Shown piece by piece: positions 25,313-32,989 of a stretch of DNA of 64,000 nt. The stretch lies in NCBI RefSeq assembly GCF_000619945.1, contig NZ_JHVC01000001.1, positions 1 through 64,000 of the forward strand. The letters run 5' to 3'. Positions within the stretch are counted from its first letter, which is position 1; each line of letters opens with the position of its first letter. A model generated the notes under the pieces. It was given only the letters and a program-made list of their open reading frames with translations. It was not told the DNA's origin and searched no databases. The DNA is from Clostridium lundense DSM 17049 (GTDB lineage: Bacteria > Bacillota > Clostridia > Clostridiales > Clostridiaceae). The translations under genes and the position numbers were made by a program.

Positions 25313-26362
25313 TTATTTTTTAATTTCTACTATCCATGTGAAATTTACAATGTGTTCACTATGAATCTTACAATTTAAGGATTTAACATATCCTTGTAGT
25401 TTCTCTAAATTAGTATAGTATTTGTTGTTGATAACATCCCATAAATCCTGTCTACCTTTACCGCAAAGAATACTTTTACATTTTTCTCTTTCTGCATCAT
25501 TTAGAAACATAAAATCTGCAATAATAATTTTTCCGTCATCTTTTAAGTATTCTAACATGTAATTAAGAGCTTCTTTTTTTTCATTATGATTTAGGCTATG
25601 AAAAGCGTAGGTTGTTACAACAATATCAACATCATTTTTTCTAAAGGGCTTATCTAAAAAGTTTCCTAATTTAAATCTCATTTTATTATATTTCTTTTTT
25701 GCTTGTAGAATCATTTCTAAACTTTGATCTATTCCTAAAATATCTATTTTTCCACTTAAATCACCACATAAATTACCTGTTCCACATCCTATATCAATTA
25801 CATTTGCAGCTCCATGCTTAATTATTCTGCTTCTTATTTGGGATAAGATTTCATCATATTTTTCAAATAAACCTAGTTCATCATTCCATTTATTTCTAAC
25901 CATTTTATCAAATTTTATTGCTTTATTATCAAATCCCCACATATCTATCCACCTTCTTCTATTAGTTTTATTTTCTTGTAAACTTATATCAATGTTATGT
26001 ACAAAGCGGTTATAATCTAGTTCAAAGTCACATTCTAGCATTTTATCTATACTTGTTTTTAATGTATTTTTTACATTATCTAATTCATCAATTTTTCTTT
26101 CCACTGCTTTTAATTGAAGATAAAGACTTCGTGTGAAGTGGCTATTTCCATAATTGTTTTTATCAATTAAATTTTTTATATCTTTAAGTGAAAAACCAAG
26201 TTCTTTTAATAATATAACAGTTCTTAATCTAAATAAGTCATCTTCACTATAATTTCTATAATTATTTTCTTCTCTTTTAGGAATCACAATTCCATGTTCT
26301 TCGTAAACTATTAGAGACTTTAAAGTTATATTAAGAATTTTACATACTTCATTTCTTGTCAT
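25313..26362 (-). CDS. MerR-family regulator fused to a SAM-dependent methyltransferase
   Basis: About 349 residues. Residues 1-70 are a MerR winged helix-turn-helix (TRNEVCKILNITLKSLIVYE, NYRNYSEDDLFRLRTVILLK, ELGFSLKDIKNLI), followed by a coiled coil to about residue 115. The C-terminal half is a class I methyltransferase: VIDIGCGTGNLCGDLSG, ILGIDQSLEMI, IVVTTYAFHSLNHNEK. The ligand sensed may be the methylation substrate. The upstream promoter has the 19-bp spacer with a perfect dyad typical of MerR control, and the ATG at 26362 lies just after it, which rules out the longer frame. Confidence 0.88.
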   Translation of the reverse strand: MTRNEVCKILNITLKSLIVYEEHGIVIPKREENNYRNYSEDDLFRLRTVILLKELGFSLKDIKNLIDKNNYGNSHFTRSLYLQLKAVERKIDELDNVKNTLKTSIDKMLECDFELDYNRFVHNIDISLQENKTNRRRWIDMWGFDNKAIKFDKMVRNKWNDELGLFEKYDEILSQIRSRIIKHGAANVIDIGCGTGNLCGDLSGKIDILGIDQSLEMILQAKKKYNKMRFKLGNFLDKPFRKNDVDIVVTTYAFHSLNHNEKKEALNYMLEYLKDDGKIIIADFMFLNDAEREKCKSILCGKGRQDLWDVINNKYYTNLEKLQGYVKSLNCKIHSEHIVNFTWIVEIKK

Positions 26363-26380
26363 TAAATCACCCCTAAGAAA

Positions 26381-26411
26381 AGTATAGACTCTACCCAAAG
26401 GGTAGAGTCAA
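26381..26411 (-). promoter_or_regulatory. MerR-type promoter with 19-bp spacer and dyad operator
   Basis: On the minus strand TTGACT (26411-26406) and TATACT (26386-26381) are 19 bp apart. The spacer holds a perfect inverted repeat, GACTCTACCC-ttt-GGGTAGAGTC, overlapping the -35. This is the classical architecture in which a MerR dimer twists an over-long spacer to activate. It drives the fusion gene itself (autoregulation). Confidence 0.88.
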
Positions 26412-26436
26412 TATATAATTTGCTAATGTAACAAAA

Positions 26437-26582
26437 TTGTCCGATGACTATCATCCATAATACTCCCATCTTCTATAAGAGGGAGATAATGGATGATACG
26501 TCCCTGGATAAGTTCTTCTAAGTTTCAGTTGGAGTAAGTATTTTTTTAAGCAAACTCCATCTGAAGCTAATAATCACTTGAT
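26437..26582 (-). repeat. Dispersed structured element, copy A
   Basis: Read on the minus strand, it starts ATCAAGTGATTATTAG at the stop of the CPBP gene. Hairpin 1: TTCAG/CTGAA and TGGAGT/ACTCCA. After TTAGAAGAACTTATCC comes hairpin 2: GAC/GTC plus ATCATCCAT/ATGGATGAT, ending CATCGGACAA. It shares boundaries and structure with copies at 29008-29125, 39485-39580 and 46524-46719, most closely the last. Confidence 0.85.
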
Positions 26583-27451
26583 TATTCAACAGGTAATTCC
26601 GATGATGTATTATCTTCCTCAGGACTAACAGTGGTAGATGGTAATTCATTAACATGTTTTATAAAAAATATTCCTGCTACTATAAAGAGGACTATACCTA
26701 TAAAAAGACTTATAACATTAAACTGGAAATTTACAAAGATTAAAGCAATAGCAAGTATGTTGTTTAACGCATGAGACACAATACATAGTATTAAAGATTT
26801 TGTTTTATAGTATATTATTGCTAGAAACAGTCCTAGAAGTGTAGCATTAATAAATTGAGGAATATTTAAATGAATTATTCCAAATATAAGTGATGAAACA
26901 ATTATAGCAGTCAGTGCCTTATACTTATTTAAAAAACCTTCTAGAATAATTCCTCTTATAAGTATTTCCTCAAAAACAGGCGCTATTATTACAATAAAAA
27001 TAAATACTACAACGGAAGCAGCTATTATAGAAGGAGTAGAAGATAAAGACAAATTTTCAAATTGCTTTTCAACAAAATCAGGTAGGGGTATTTTTTCTAC
27101 TAAATGGCCAATAGAACTTTGACGACATACAAAGAATCCTAAAAATAAAAGAACTGTGTATAGTAATAGCTTAAAATTAAATTTTTCAATATAGTGTATC
27201 TTAAAATTGACTTTAAGCTTATTTCTTATTTTATTTAAGGTTAATTTTACCCCTACAATATTTGTTAGTACATCATTTAAAAAAATTGTAATTATGGATA
27301 AAGTATCAAAGGAACCAAAGGACATATTCAGTGCAATTAATCTAAGGGGAAGTCCTACAATAAGTGGTATTAAAATATAGTACATGAGTAACATTTTAAA
27401 AGAAGCTAATATCGATAATTCAAATTTGTTTTCAATTACTTCATTTTCCAT
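26582..27451 (-). CDS. CPBP-family intramembrane metalloprotease
   Basis: A 289-residue protein with about seven to eight membrane segments. The CPBP (Abi) motifs are present: EEILIRG (Glu161, Glu162, Arg166), FGIIHLNIPQF (His) and SLILCIVSHALNN (His, Asn). Such proteases act on prenylated or membrane substrates and on bacteriocin self-immunity. The last ~25 residues are acidic and disordered. The stop codon lies exactly at the edge of structured repeat A. A second CPBP gene is at 37232-38083. Confidence 0.88.
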   Translation of the reverse strand: MENEVIENKFELSILASFKMLLMYYILIPLIVGLPLRLIALNMSFGSFDTLSIITIFLNDVLTNIVGVKLTLNKIRNKLKVNFKIHYIEKFNFKLLLYTVLLFLGFFVCRQSSIGHLVEKIPLPDFVEKQFENLSLSSTPSIIAASVVVFIFIVIIAPVFEEILIRGIILEGFLNKYKALTAIIVSSLIFGIIHLNIPQFINATLLGLFLAIIYYKTKSLILCIVSHALNNILAIALIFVNFQFNVISLFIGIVLFIVAGIFFIKHVNELPSTTVSPEEDNTSSELPVE

Positions 27452-27541
27452 AAATCAATCACCTACATTCTTATAATTTGTTGTTAATGCAAATAAGTAG
27501 CATATGGTTAAAATTCCATGGGAAGTTAAGAATAAGTTCAC

Positions 27542-28054
27542 TTAACAACTAAATGTTCCACTTATTTTAGATAATGCCCCAGGAATTAATTCGCAAGCTA
27601 GAACATATTCTTCTGGGATTTCAGGGGAGTATCTAATGCCCAAATTAGCAGATTTTTTAAATCCAAATCTATTGTAATAAGCAGGATCACCTACAAGTAC
27701 TACAGATTTATAGCCCATGTTTCTTGCTATCTCAAAACTTTTATTTACTAATTTAGAACCAACACCTTTATAGCGATACTCTAGAGCAACAGAAAGAGGG
27801 GCTAATAAAAGTGTTTCTGTTTTATAATTATCATTATTGATATAAGCTTTAGTCAACATAATATGTCCAATTAATTTATTATTTTCTTCAGCTACTAAAG
27901 CAAGTTCTGGGATGTAGTTGCCTTTACTGCGTAATTCATCCACAAAATCTTGTTCCTGTCCATTTGAAACTTTTGCAGTTTGAAATGCAACTTTAACTAA
28001 ATCATATATTTGTTTGAACTCGTCTTGCTTTTCTTGTCTAATAATTATATTCAT
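27542..28054 (-). CDS. GNAT acetyltransferase, YhbS-like
   Basis: A 170-residue GNAT enzyme. LAPLSVALEYRYKGVGSKLVNKSF supplies the acetyl-CoA loop; SVVLVGDPAYYNRFGFKKS is the signature of the YhbS-type group, ending in ELIPGALSKISGTFSC. The substrate is unknown. GGAGG before the ATG. It lies between the CPBP gene and a methyltransferase gene, all in the same direction, with short gaps (89 and 26 bp), so they may be co-transcribed. Confidence 0.9.
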   Translation of the reverse strand: MNIIIRQEKQDEFKQIYDLVKVAFQTAKVSNGQEQDFVDELRSKGNYIPELALVAEENNKLIGHIMLTKAYINNDNYKTETLLLAPLSVALEYRYKGVGSKLVNKSFEIARNMGYKSVVLVGDPAYYNRFGFKKSANLGIRYSPEIPEEYVLACELIPGALSKISGTFSC

Positions 28055-28080
28055 ATTTATACCTCCTAAGTTAGATAGAA

Positions 28081-28845
28081 TTATTGATTTTTTATATTTT
28101 TAGATACAATAATAAATCTATGTTCATGGCTTTCAATGTATGGAGATGTTTTTAATTCCTCGTACATTTTGAATAATTCATCAAAACAACTATCTACAGA
28201 AAAGCTAGGAAATTCCCATTGGATTATTTTCGAAAAATACACAATAGCTCCAACATCATAAAACCGTAAATATGGAAAATACTCATCTTTATATAAAATG
28301 TCAAAGGAATTTCTTTTGAGTTCTTCTAATGAATAATTCAAATTAAGATATGAATATTTGGATACAAAATCTTTAATTAATCTTTTAGAAAGAAGTTCAT
28401 TATTCTTTCCGCCTACTTGCTGTGTAATAAATATACCATTGGGTTTTAATATTCTTTTAACTTCTCTAATATCATATGATTCATGCCTATTAATGATCAT
28501 ATCAAAGGAATTCTCTTCAAAGGGTAATTGTGCATCTTCATACACTTGACGGACGCAAATGCCCAGTGGTGATAGCCTCTCATTACATAATTTAAGATTA
28601 GGTTCCCAAGCTTCCGTAACAGAAGTTTTTTTATAAGGATGGTTTAAGGATAATAAAAATTCTCCACCGCCTGTACCCATATCAAGTAACTGATAATCAG
28701 ATCTTAAGTATTTTTTTAATATATCTTTATAGTCCCAAGGCAAATTTTCATCTTCCCATCTCTTTTCTAAATAGGAAAAATCCCATCCTTGAAAACTCAT
28801 TTCCTCATCTTTTTTCCATAAATTTTTTAATTTATCATAACTCAT
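28081..28845 (-). CDS. SAM-dependent methyltransferase behind a leader hairpin
   Basis: A 254-residue class I methyltransferase. Motif I LLDMGTGGGEFLLSL is at about residue 53, then SVTEAWEPNLKLC, and MIINRHESYDIREVKRILKP marks the catalytic face; GIFITQQVGGKNNELLS follows. It resembles methyltransferases acting on small molecules. The ATG at 28845 has AAAGGAGAA; a longer frame to 28926 would run through the leader hairpin and is rejected. The 5' leader carries a large inverted repeat followed by a T-rich tract, a possible attenuator. Confidence 0.82.
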   Translation of the reverse strand: MSYDKLKNLWKKDEEMSFQGWDFSYLEKRWEDENLPWDYKDILKKYLRSDYQLLDMGTGGGEFLLSLNHPYKKTSVTEAWEPNLKLCNERLSPLGICVRQVYEDAQLPFEENSFDMIINRHESYDIREVKRILKPNGIFITQQVGGKNNELLSKRLIKDFVSKYSYLNLNYSLEELKRNSFDILYKDEYFPYLRFYDVGAIVYFSKIIQWEFPSFSVDSCFDELFKMYEELKTSPYIESHEHRFIIVSKNIKNQ

Positions 28846-28883
28846 AATTGTTCTCCTTTTAATATTATTATTTAAAATAAAAG

Positions 28884-28955
28884 CGGTGCAGTTAATCGAT
28901 AGCAAATGTATTGTTACTTGATACAATGTGCTACCAGATTATATTAACTGCACCG
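28884..28955 (-). promoter_or_regulatory. Large leader hairpin, possible attenuator
   Basis: CGGTGCAGTTAAT (28884-28896) pairs exactly with ATTAACTGCACCG (28943-28955); inner parts TAGCAnATTGTAT also pair after a bulge. On the minus strand the stem is followed by CTTTTATTTTA, like an intrinsic terminator, 38 bases before the methyltransferase start. An insertion-sequence end is an alternative reading. Confidence 0.55.
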
Positions 28956-29007
28956 AATAGTTGATTTCTTGTGTCCACATTATGAGTTCACCTACTTTCA
29001 TATAAAC

Positions 29008-29125
29008 AAAATTCTTGGCTTCAGAAGGAGTTTTACTCCTTAGAAGTCGTTATCCATGGACGTAGCCAGTCTTTATCCCAACTTTGAAGAAGATGGAAGT
29101 ATTAGAGCGGGTAGTCATCGTATCA
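29008..29125 (+). repeat. Dispersed structured element, copy C
   Basis: ATTCTTGGCTTCAG, then a short hairpin 1 (AAGGAGT/ACTCCTT), TTAGAAGTCGTTATCC, GGACGTAGCC and, after a spacer with AGAAGATGG, AGAGCGGGTAGTCATCG. Hairpin 2 pairs GAC/GTC and most of CCAGTCT/AGAGCGG. It is most like copy D. It lies ahead of the broken HTH gene. Confidence 0.8.
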
Positions 29126-29211
29126 ATGGATTAACTTTAGAGCATAGAGGTGATTATGTAAATAATTGTTTGTATTAAAATACCAGTGTAAAATAATTAT
29201 AACATACTCTT

Positions 29212-29499
29212 ATGCTGTTGTTAGAAAAATTATTATATCTGCGTAAAAAAGCAGGTTTATCTCAAGAAGATGTTGCTGAAAAATTAGGTGTATCTTGACA
29301 AACAATAAGTAAATGGGAAACAGATCAAACAGTTCCTAAACTTATCAAAGCAAAATTATTAAGTCAATTTTACAAGGAAATATCCCAGTTATACGATGCC
29401 TTTAAAGATGAATTTGTCTTTAACGATACAAACACTGTTTTGATTTTAAAAGATATTCTTTATCAAAAATATAAAATGTTAAAAAAGAAAAACAAGTAA
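29212..29499 (+). pseudogene. XRE-family HTH regulator, broken by a stop codon
   Basis: The frame reads MLLLEKLLYLRKKAGLSQED, VAEKLGVS, a TGA (29296-29298), then QTISKWETDQTVP and on to KDILYQKYKMLKKKNK. The TGA replaces the conserved arginine of VSRQTISKWE (CGA to TGA). The part between the DNA-binding domain and the C-terminal helices also looks shortened. It therefore no longer encodes a complete regulator, unless the stop is a sequencing error or read through. Confidence 0.8.
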
Positions 29500-29504
29500 T
29501 AATT

Positions 29505-29548
29505 AAAAAAGCTTAGTTTTTAATTGTTAGTTAAATCTAAGCTTTTTT
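29505..29548. terminator. Bidirectional intrinsic terminator
   Basis: AAAAAAGCTTAG pairs perfectly with CTAAGCTTTTTT. It serves the convergent HTH pseudogene and SUKH gene; the latter's stop lies in the right arm. Confidence 0.85.
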
Positions 29549-30050
29549 AATATTTTAACTTAAAGTTCTCAAACCATTCCTCAAAAGGACCTATGTGCAC
29601 TACTTCAACACCATCATCTCCATTCATACTGAAAACATGTCCCTTTAAATCTCCTGATAATACTAAAATCATTTCATAAGCGCATCCTAAGCTTAATATT
29701 GGTATCCATCCTTTAATTAAAGCATCTAGTTCATACCATTCAGGTTGGCGGTTTTCTTCTAAATATATATTTCTATCCAATGTAAAATATATATCATAAC
29801 CACCATACGTACCCAGTTTTCGTGCATCGGACATTTTCCTTACCATTTCCATATCTATTGGAAAATCTTCGTTTAGCCTAACTTCATTCATTTTATATTC
29901 ATGCCATTTCATTGTCAGTTTCATATACTTAGCTATAGTATTTAAGTCATACAATTTGTTATCACCTTGCATTAATGCATTTATGTATGCTTCTGGAAGT
30001 TTAATATTGTATTTATTCTCAAAAGCATATATTTCTTTTTTATCAGTCAA
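29547..30050 (-). CDS. SMI1/KNR4 (SUKH) family protein
   Basis: A protein of about 167 residues. The start region EIYAFENKYNIKLPEAYINALMQGD is the SUKH core helix-strand pattern (FExxxxxxLPxxY), and GCAYEMILVLSGDLKGHVFSMNGDD, then VVHIGPFEEWFENF, forms the C-terminal half. SUKH proteins often serve as immunity proteins against contact-dependent or polymorphic toxins; no toxin gene is visible nearby. AGGTG is spaced best for the TTG at 30050 rather than the GTG at 30059. Confidence 0.8.
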   Translation of the reverse strand: MTDKKEIYAFENKYNIKLPEAYINALMQGDNKLYDLNTIAKYMKLTMKWHEYKMNEVRLNEDFPIDMEMVRKMSDARKLGTYGGYDIYFTLDRNIYLEENRQPEWYELDALIKGWIPILSLGCAYEMILVLSGDLKGHVFSMNGDDGVEVVHIGPFEEWFENFKLKY

Positions 30051-30306
30051 TAAATTCACCTACTTTTATTATTTAAGACTTCAGCTGAATACGGTACTTA
30101 TAATATTTATAAATTGAATATGTAACATGAATTTAGCTAGTTTTAAGAGAATATTATATAAGTTTTATAAATTATAGCATATTATTACCATGATTTATAT
30201 ATAATTGCTAATATTTCTGCTTTTAATAGTTTTTCATATTTAATTCATAATTTATTGTAATTATAAAGAGTAAGTGAAAATTATACAGGAAATTTGTCTT
30301 AATTTG

Positions 30307-30336
30307 TTGTAAAAATTGGTATTGCTGTGATATAAT
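30307..30336 (+). promoter_or_regulatory. Probable promoter of the small ORF and hydrolase lipoprotein genes
   Basis: TTGTAA (30307-30312) and TATAAT (30331-30336, in TGATATAAT) are 18 bp apart and lie 55 bases before the small gene's start. No other feature is seen in 30060-30390, except an extended -10 on the minus strand at about 30171 for the SUKH gene. Confidence 0.55.
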
Positions 30337-30390
30337 TAACTGGTGCATTTTTCATAAATTATATAACTTAGGTATAGGAGGGGAAATATT

Positions 30391-30489
30391 ATGTATGAAA
30401 TTATTAAATATGGTTCTGTTGGAATTTCTATTATAGGTATAGTAGCTTGTTTTGTTATACTACTATCTGGAAAAAAGAAAAAGAATTAG
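30391..30489 (+). CDS. Small single-span membrane protein (32 residues)
   Basis: GGAGGGG precedes the ATG; the product reads MYEIIKYGSVGISIIGIVAC followed by FVILLSGKKKKN. One hydrophobic helix with a lysine-rich end is typical of small membrane peptides. The next gene starts 17 bases later, so the two probably form an operon. Function unknown. Confidence 0.6.
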   Translation: MYEIIKYGSVGISIIGIVACFVILLSGKKKKN

Positions 30490-30506
30490 AAAGCAAAGGA
30501 GAATTT

Positions 30507-31397
30507 ATGAATAAAAAAGCTTATAGTATTTTTACCGTAATTTTAATGTTATCAATATTTTTCATAGGTTGTTCTAATAGTAAGCCGCCTAAAATAGATA
30601 AATTTTCGGGATATTATGATAAGGATATACAAACTTTCAAATCATCTTTTGTGAAAAAAGCCCCTTCAATGGATGAATATGAAAAGCAAGCTCCTCCATC
30701 ATATGTTTCGCAAGTTGCATATGAGTCTAATGGATTAAAATTAAGGGCGTGGGTTTTAAATGATCCAAAGAAGGGGGACAAATATCCAGCTGTGGTTTTC
30801 ATGCATGGTGGATTTGCATTTGATAAATGGGATTGGGAAGTTGCAGAGGAGTATATTAATCGTGGCTATGTAGTTATGACACCTATGGTTCGTGGTGAAA
30901 ATGGAAATCCAGGTAATTTTGAATACTTTTATGGGGAGGTAAGAGATTGCATAGCTGCTGGAAAATATTTAGCTAACCTTCCTTATGTTGATAAGGATAA
31001 TATATTCTTAATGGGGCATAGTGCAGGGGGGTCTTTAGGAGTTTTAGCATCAATGTTGGATTCTCCATATAAAGCTATTGCTACTAATGGGGCATCCTAT
31101 GGTACTGAAATTTATTTTGAACAGAAAAAAGATCGTATACCATTTGAATATAATAAAGATGAAATACACATACGTTCATCTTATGAATATGCAAATAGTA
31201 TAAAAACACCTGTTTATGCTTTCGTAGGGAAAGAAGATACAGGAATACTGTACTTATCAAAAGAATTTGAAAAGAAAGCAAAAAAATTTAATGTACCATA
31301 TAAGCTAACAGTTATAGCAGGAGATCATAATGGTTCATTAGATGAAGCTATACAGCTAAGTGCAGATATATTTGATTCATATGTGAAAAAGAAATAG
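30507..31397 (+). CDS. Alpha/beta-hydrolase lipoprotein (S9 peptidase-like)
   Basis: A 296-residue exported hydrolase. The signal ends in MLSIFFIGC, a lipobox, so it is anchored by a lipid. The oxyanion region is YPAVVFMHGGFAF, the nucleophile elbow is MGHSAGGSLGVLA (GxSxG), an acid follows near VGKEDTGILY, and the histidine in AGDHNGSLDEA. These resemble prolyl oligopeptidase-type or dienelactone hydrolase-type enzymes. GGAGAA lies before the ATG at 30507; a longer upstream frame overlaps the small gene and is rejected. Confidence 0.82.
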   Translation: MNKKAYSIFTVILMLSIFFIGCSNSKPPKIDKFSGYYDKDIQTFKSSFVKKAPSMDEYEKQAPPSYVSQVAYESNGLKLRAWVLNDPKKGDKYPAVVFMHGGFAFDKWDWEVAEEYINRGYVVMTPMVRGENGNPGNFEYFYGEVRDCIAAGKYLANLPYVDKDNIFLMGHSAGGSLGVLASMLDSPYKAIATNGASYGTEIYFEQKKDRIPFEYNKDEIHIRSSYEYANSIKTPVYAFVGKEDTGILYLSKEFEKKAKKFNVPYKLTVIAGDHNGSLDEAIQLSADIFDSYVKKK

Positions 31398-31424
31398 GTT
31401 TCAATTAGATTACATTAATTGATA

Positions 31425-31458
31425 TTTTAAGGGAAGTCATTTTAGACTTCCCTTAAAA
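31425..31458 (+). terminator. Intrinsic terminator
   Basis: TTTTAAGGGAAGTC pairs perfectly with GACTTCCCTTAAAA around a 6-base loop, followed by TATTTT. It ends the hydrolase unit. Confidence 0.85.
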
Positions 31459-31717
31459 TATTTTGGTTATATTAATATATATGAATAAAAAGCATACACA
31501 TGAAACGTCAGTTAGGAAACCATCTCAATTCGTCAATAATATCATATTTATTATTAATTATATTTTATAATGATGCTGAATTTCAAATTGTAATGATAAT
31601 AAAAATAAGTCATTAGGGTAAAATAATAGTAAAAGATACCTTATATAATAAATATTACAAGACATAACTATTGTAGACCTATTGGAGTTTTATTATATAT
31701 AAGAAGGAGGTGGGTAT
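31459..31717. other. Gene-free stretch
   Basis: I see no supported gene or structured element, only a very AT-rich leader ahead of the 31718 gene. Confidence 0.4.
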
Positions 31718-32128
31718 ATGAAAAAAATGTTAATATTTATATCTCTAATACTTAGTTTAAGCATCTACCTTAGTAATTATCATAATGTGCCTAATGATGG
31801 AGTTAATACAATAAGTATACAGGACTTTAATTATGTAGAGATAATAAAAAAAACCCCCAACAAGGAGAGTTCAGTAAAAACTAGCAGAAAAGAATCGTTA
31901 GAAGATATAGCTAAATTTATTGATTCTTTAGATATAAAATCTACTAAAAAAATGATAGATGAACCTAAAGTAGATTACAAGTATGACTTTAGATTTTCGG
32001 GTAAAGGGAAAAGTTATATAACTTTTTATGGAAATTTAATTAGGTACAATGGTATTTGGTATAATATTGGAGGAAACATAGATGACAAATTAAATTCTTT
32101 ATTTGATTCGCTGGCACAAGGAATATAG
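31718..32128 (+). CDS. Unrecognised exported protein
   Basis: A 136-residue protein with an N-terminal hydrophobic segment (KKMLIFISLILSLSIYL), which may be an uncleaved anchor or a signal peptide, and a soluble domain of about 110 residues with a late beta pattern (KSYITFYGNLIRYNGIWYNIGG). No lipobox. AAGGAGG before the ATG. It lies 190 bp ahead of a sensor/transporter module on the same strand; whether it belongs to that module is unknown. Confidence 0.6.
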   Translation: MKKMLIFISLILSLSIYLSNYHNVPNDGVNTISIQDFNYVEIIKKTPNKESSVKTSRKESLEDIAKFIDSLDIKSTKKMIDEPKVDYKYDFRFSGKGKSYITFYGNLIRYNGIWYNIGGNIDDKLNSLFDSLAQGI

Positions 32129-32320
32129 TTAGAAATATTTACCAATATATGAGATTCTGCCAGCCATGGTAAATGCATTTATTTCCCTAATTGTGTACTG
32201 AATTATACTGATAAAATAGTTTGATTATAGACTACATAGATTATATATAGTACTATGTAAAATAAGTAAAATAAAGTTTTCTGTGTATATATAAACAAAA
32301 TATGAAAAGGGGAATTTACC

Positions 32321-32989
32321 ATGTATAAGATTTTAATTATAGAAGATGACAGAACCATACGAGAAGAATTAACCTCTGTTTTATTAAATAATGGATATGA
32401 AGTATACATAACTACAGATTTTACAAGTGTTTTAGAGAATGTAAAATCTTACACACCTCATTTGATATTACTTGACATAAATTTACCATATCAAAATGGA
32501 TTTACCTTATGTACTCAAATACGCTTATTTTCTACTGTTCCCATTATTTTTGTAACGAGTAGAGATACGGATATGGACGAACTTAATAGTATTACTTTGG
32601 GTGGGGATGATTTTATTAGGAAACCATATAATATTTCAATTTTATTGGCACGAATAGGGGCTATTATAAAACGATCATATCTTACAGATGAAGTATGGGA
32701 AGTTCCACGCCATAAAGGAGTGACATTATTAATAGAAGGAAGTAAGATTGAATATAAGGGAAAATACGCAGAGATTACAAAAAACGAACTAAAGATTCTT
32801 TTGTTGCTTTTCAAAAATAAAGGAAAGGTTGTTTCTCGTATGGATATTATAGACTACCTTTGGGATAATGAATTATTCGTTGATGACAATACATTGAGTG
32901 TTAATATTACAAGAATACGAAGTAAACTTGAGCAAATCGGAGTACAGAATTTTATTATAACAAAGTACAAACAGGGGTATATGATATGA
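32321..32989 (+). CDS. OmpR/PhoB-family response regulator, BceR type
   Basis: A 222-residue regulator: receiver domain with acidic pocket EDD (8-10), phospho-acceptor Asp52 in LILLDINLP and Lys in FIRKPYN; C-terminal winged helix ending SVNITRIRSKLEQIGVQNF and KYKQGYMI. It controls the neighbouring transporter genes and is phosphorylated by the next gene's product. The stop overlaps the kinase start by 4 bases. AAGGGG precedes the ATG. Confidence 0.92.
   Translation: MYKILIIEDDRTIREELTSVLLNNGYEVYITTDFTSVLENVKSYTPHLILLDINLPYQNGFTLCTQIRLFSTVPIIFVTSRDTDMDELNSITLGGDDFIRKPYNISILLARIGAIIKRSYLTDEVWEVPRHKGVTLLIEGSKIEYKGKYAEITKNELKILLLLFKNKGKVVSRMDIIDYLWDNELFVDDNTLSVNITRIRSKLEQIGVQNFIITKYKQGYMI

Noticed and set aside
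26437..26582. Ordinary intrinsic terminator for the CPBP gene
   Set aside because: Two hairpins without a U-tract and the presence of related copies elsewhere make a dispersed element the better reading, although it might also reduce transcription.
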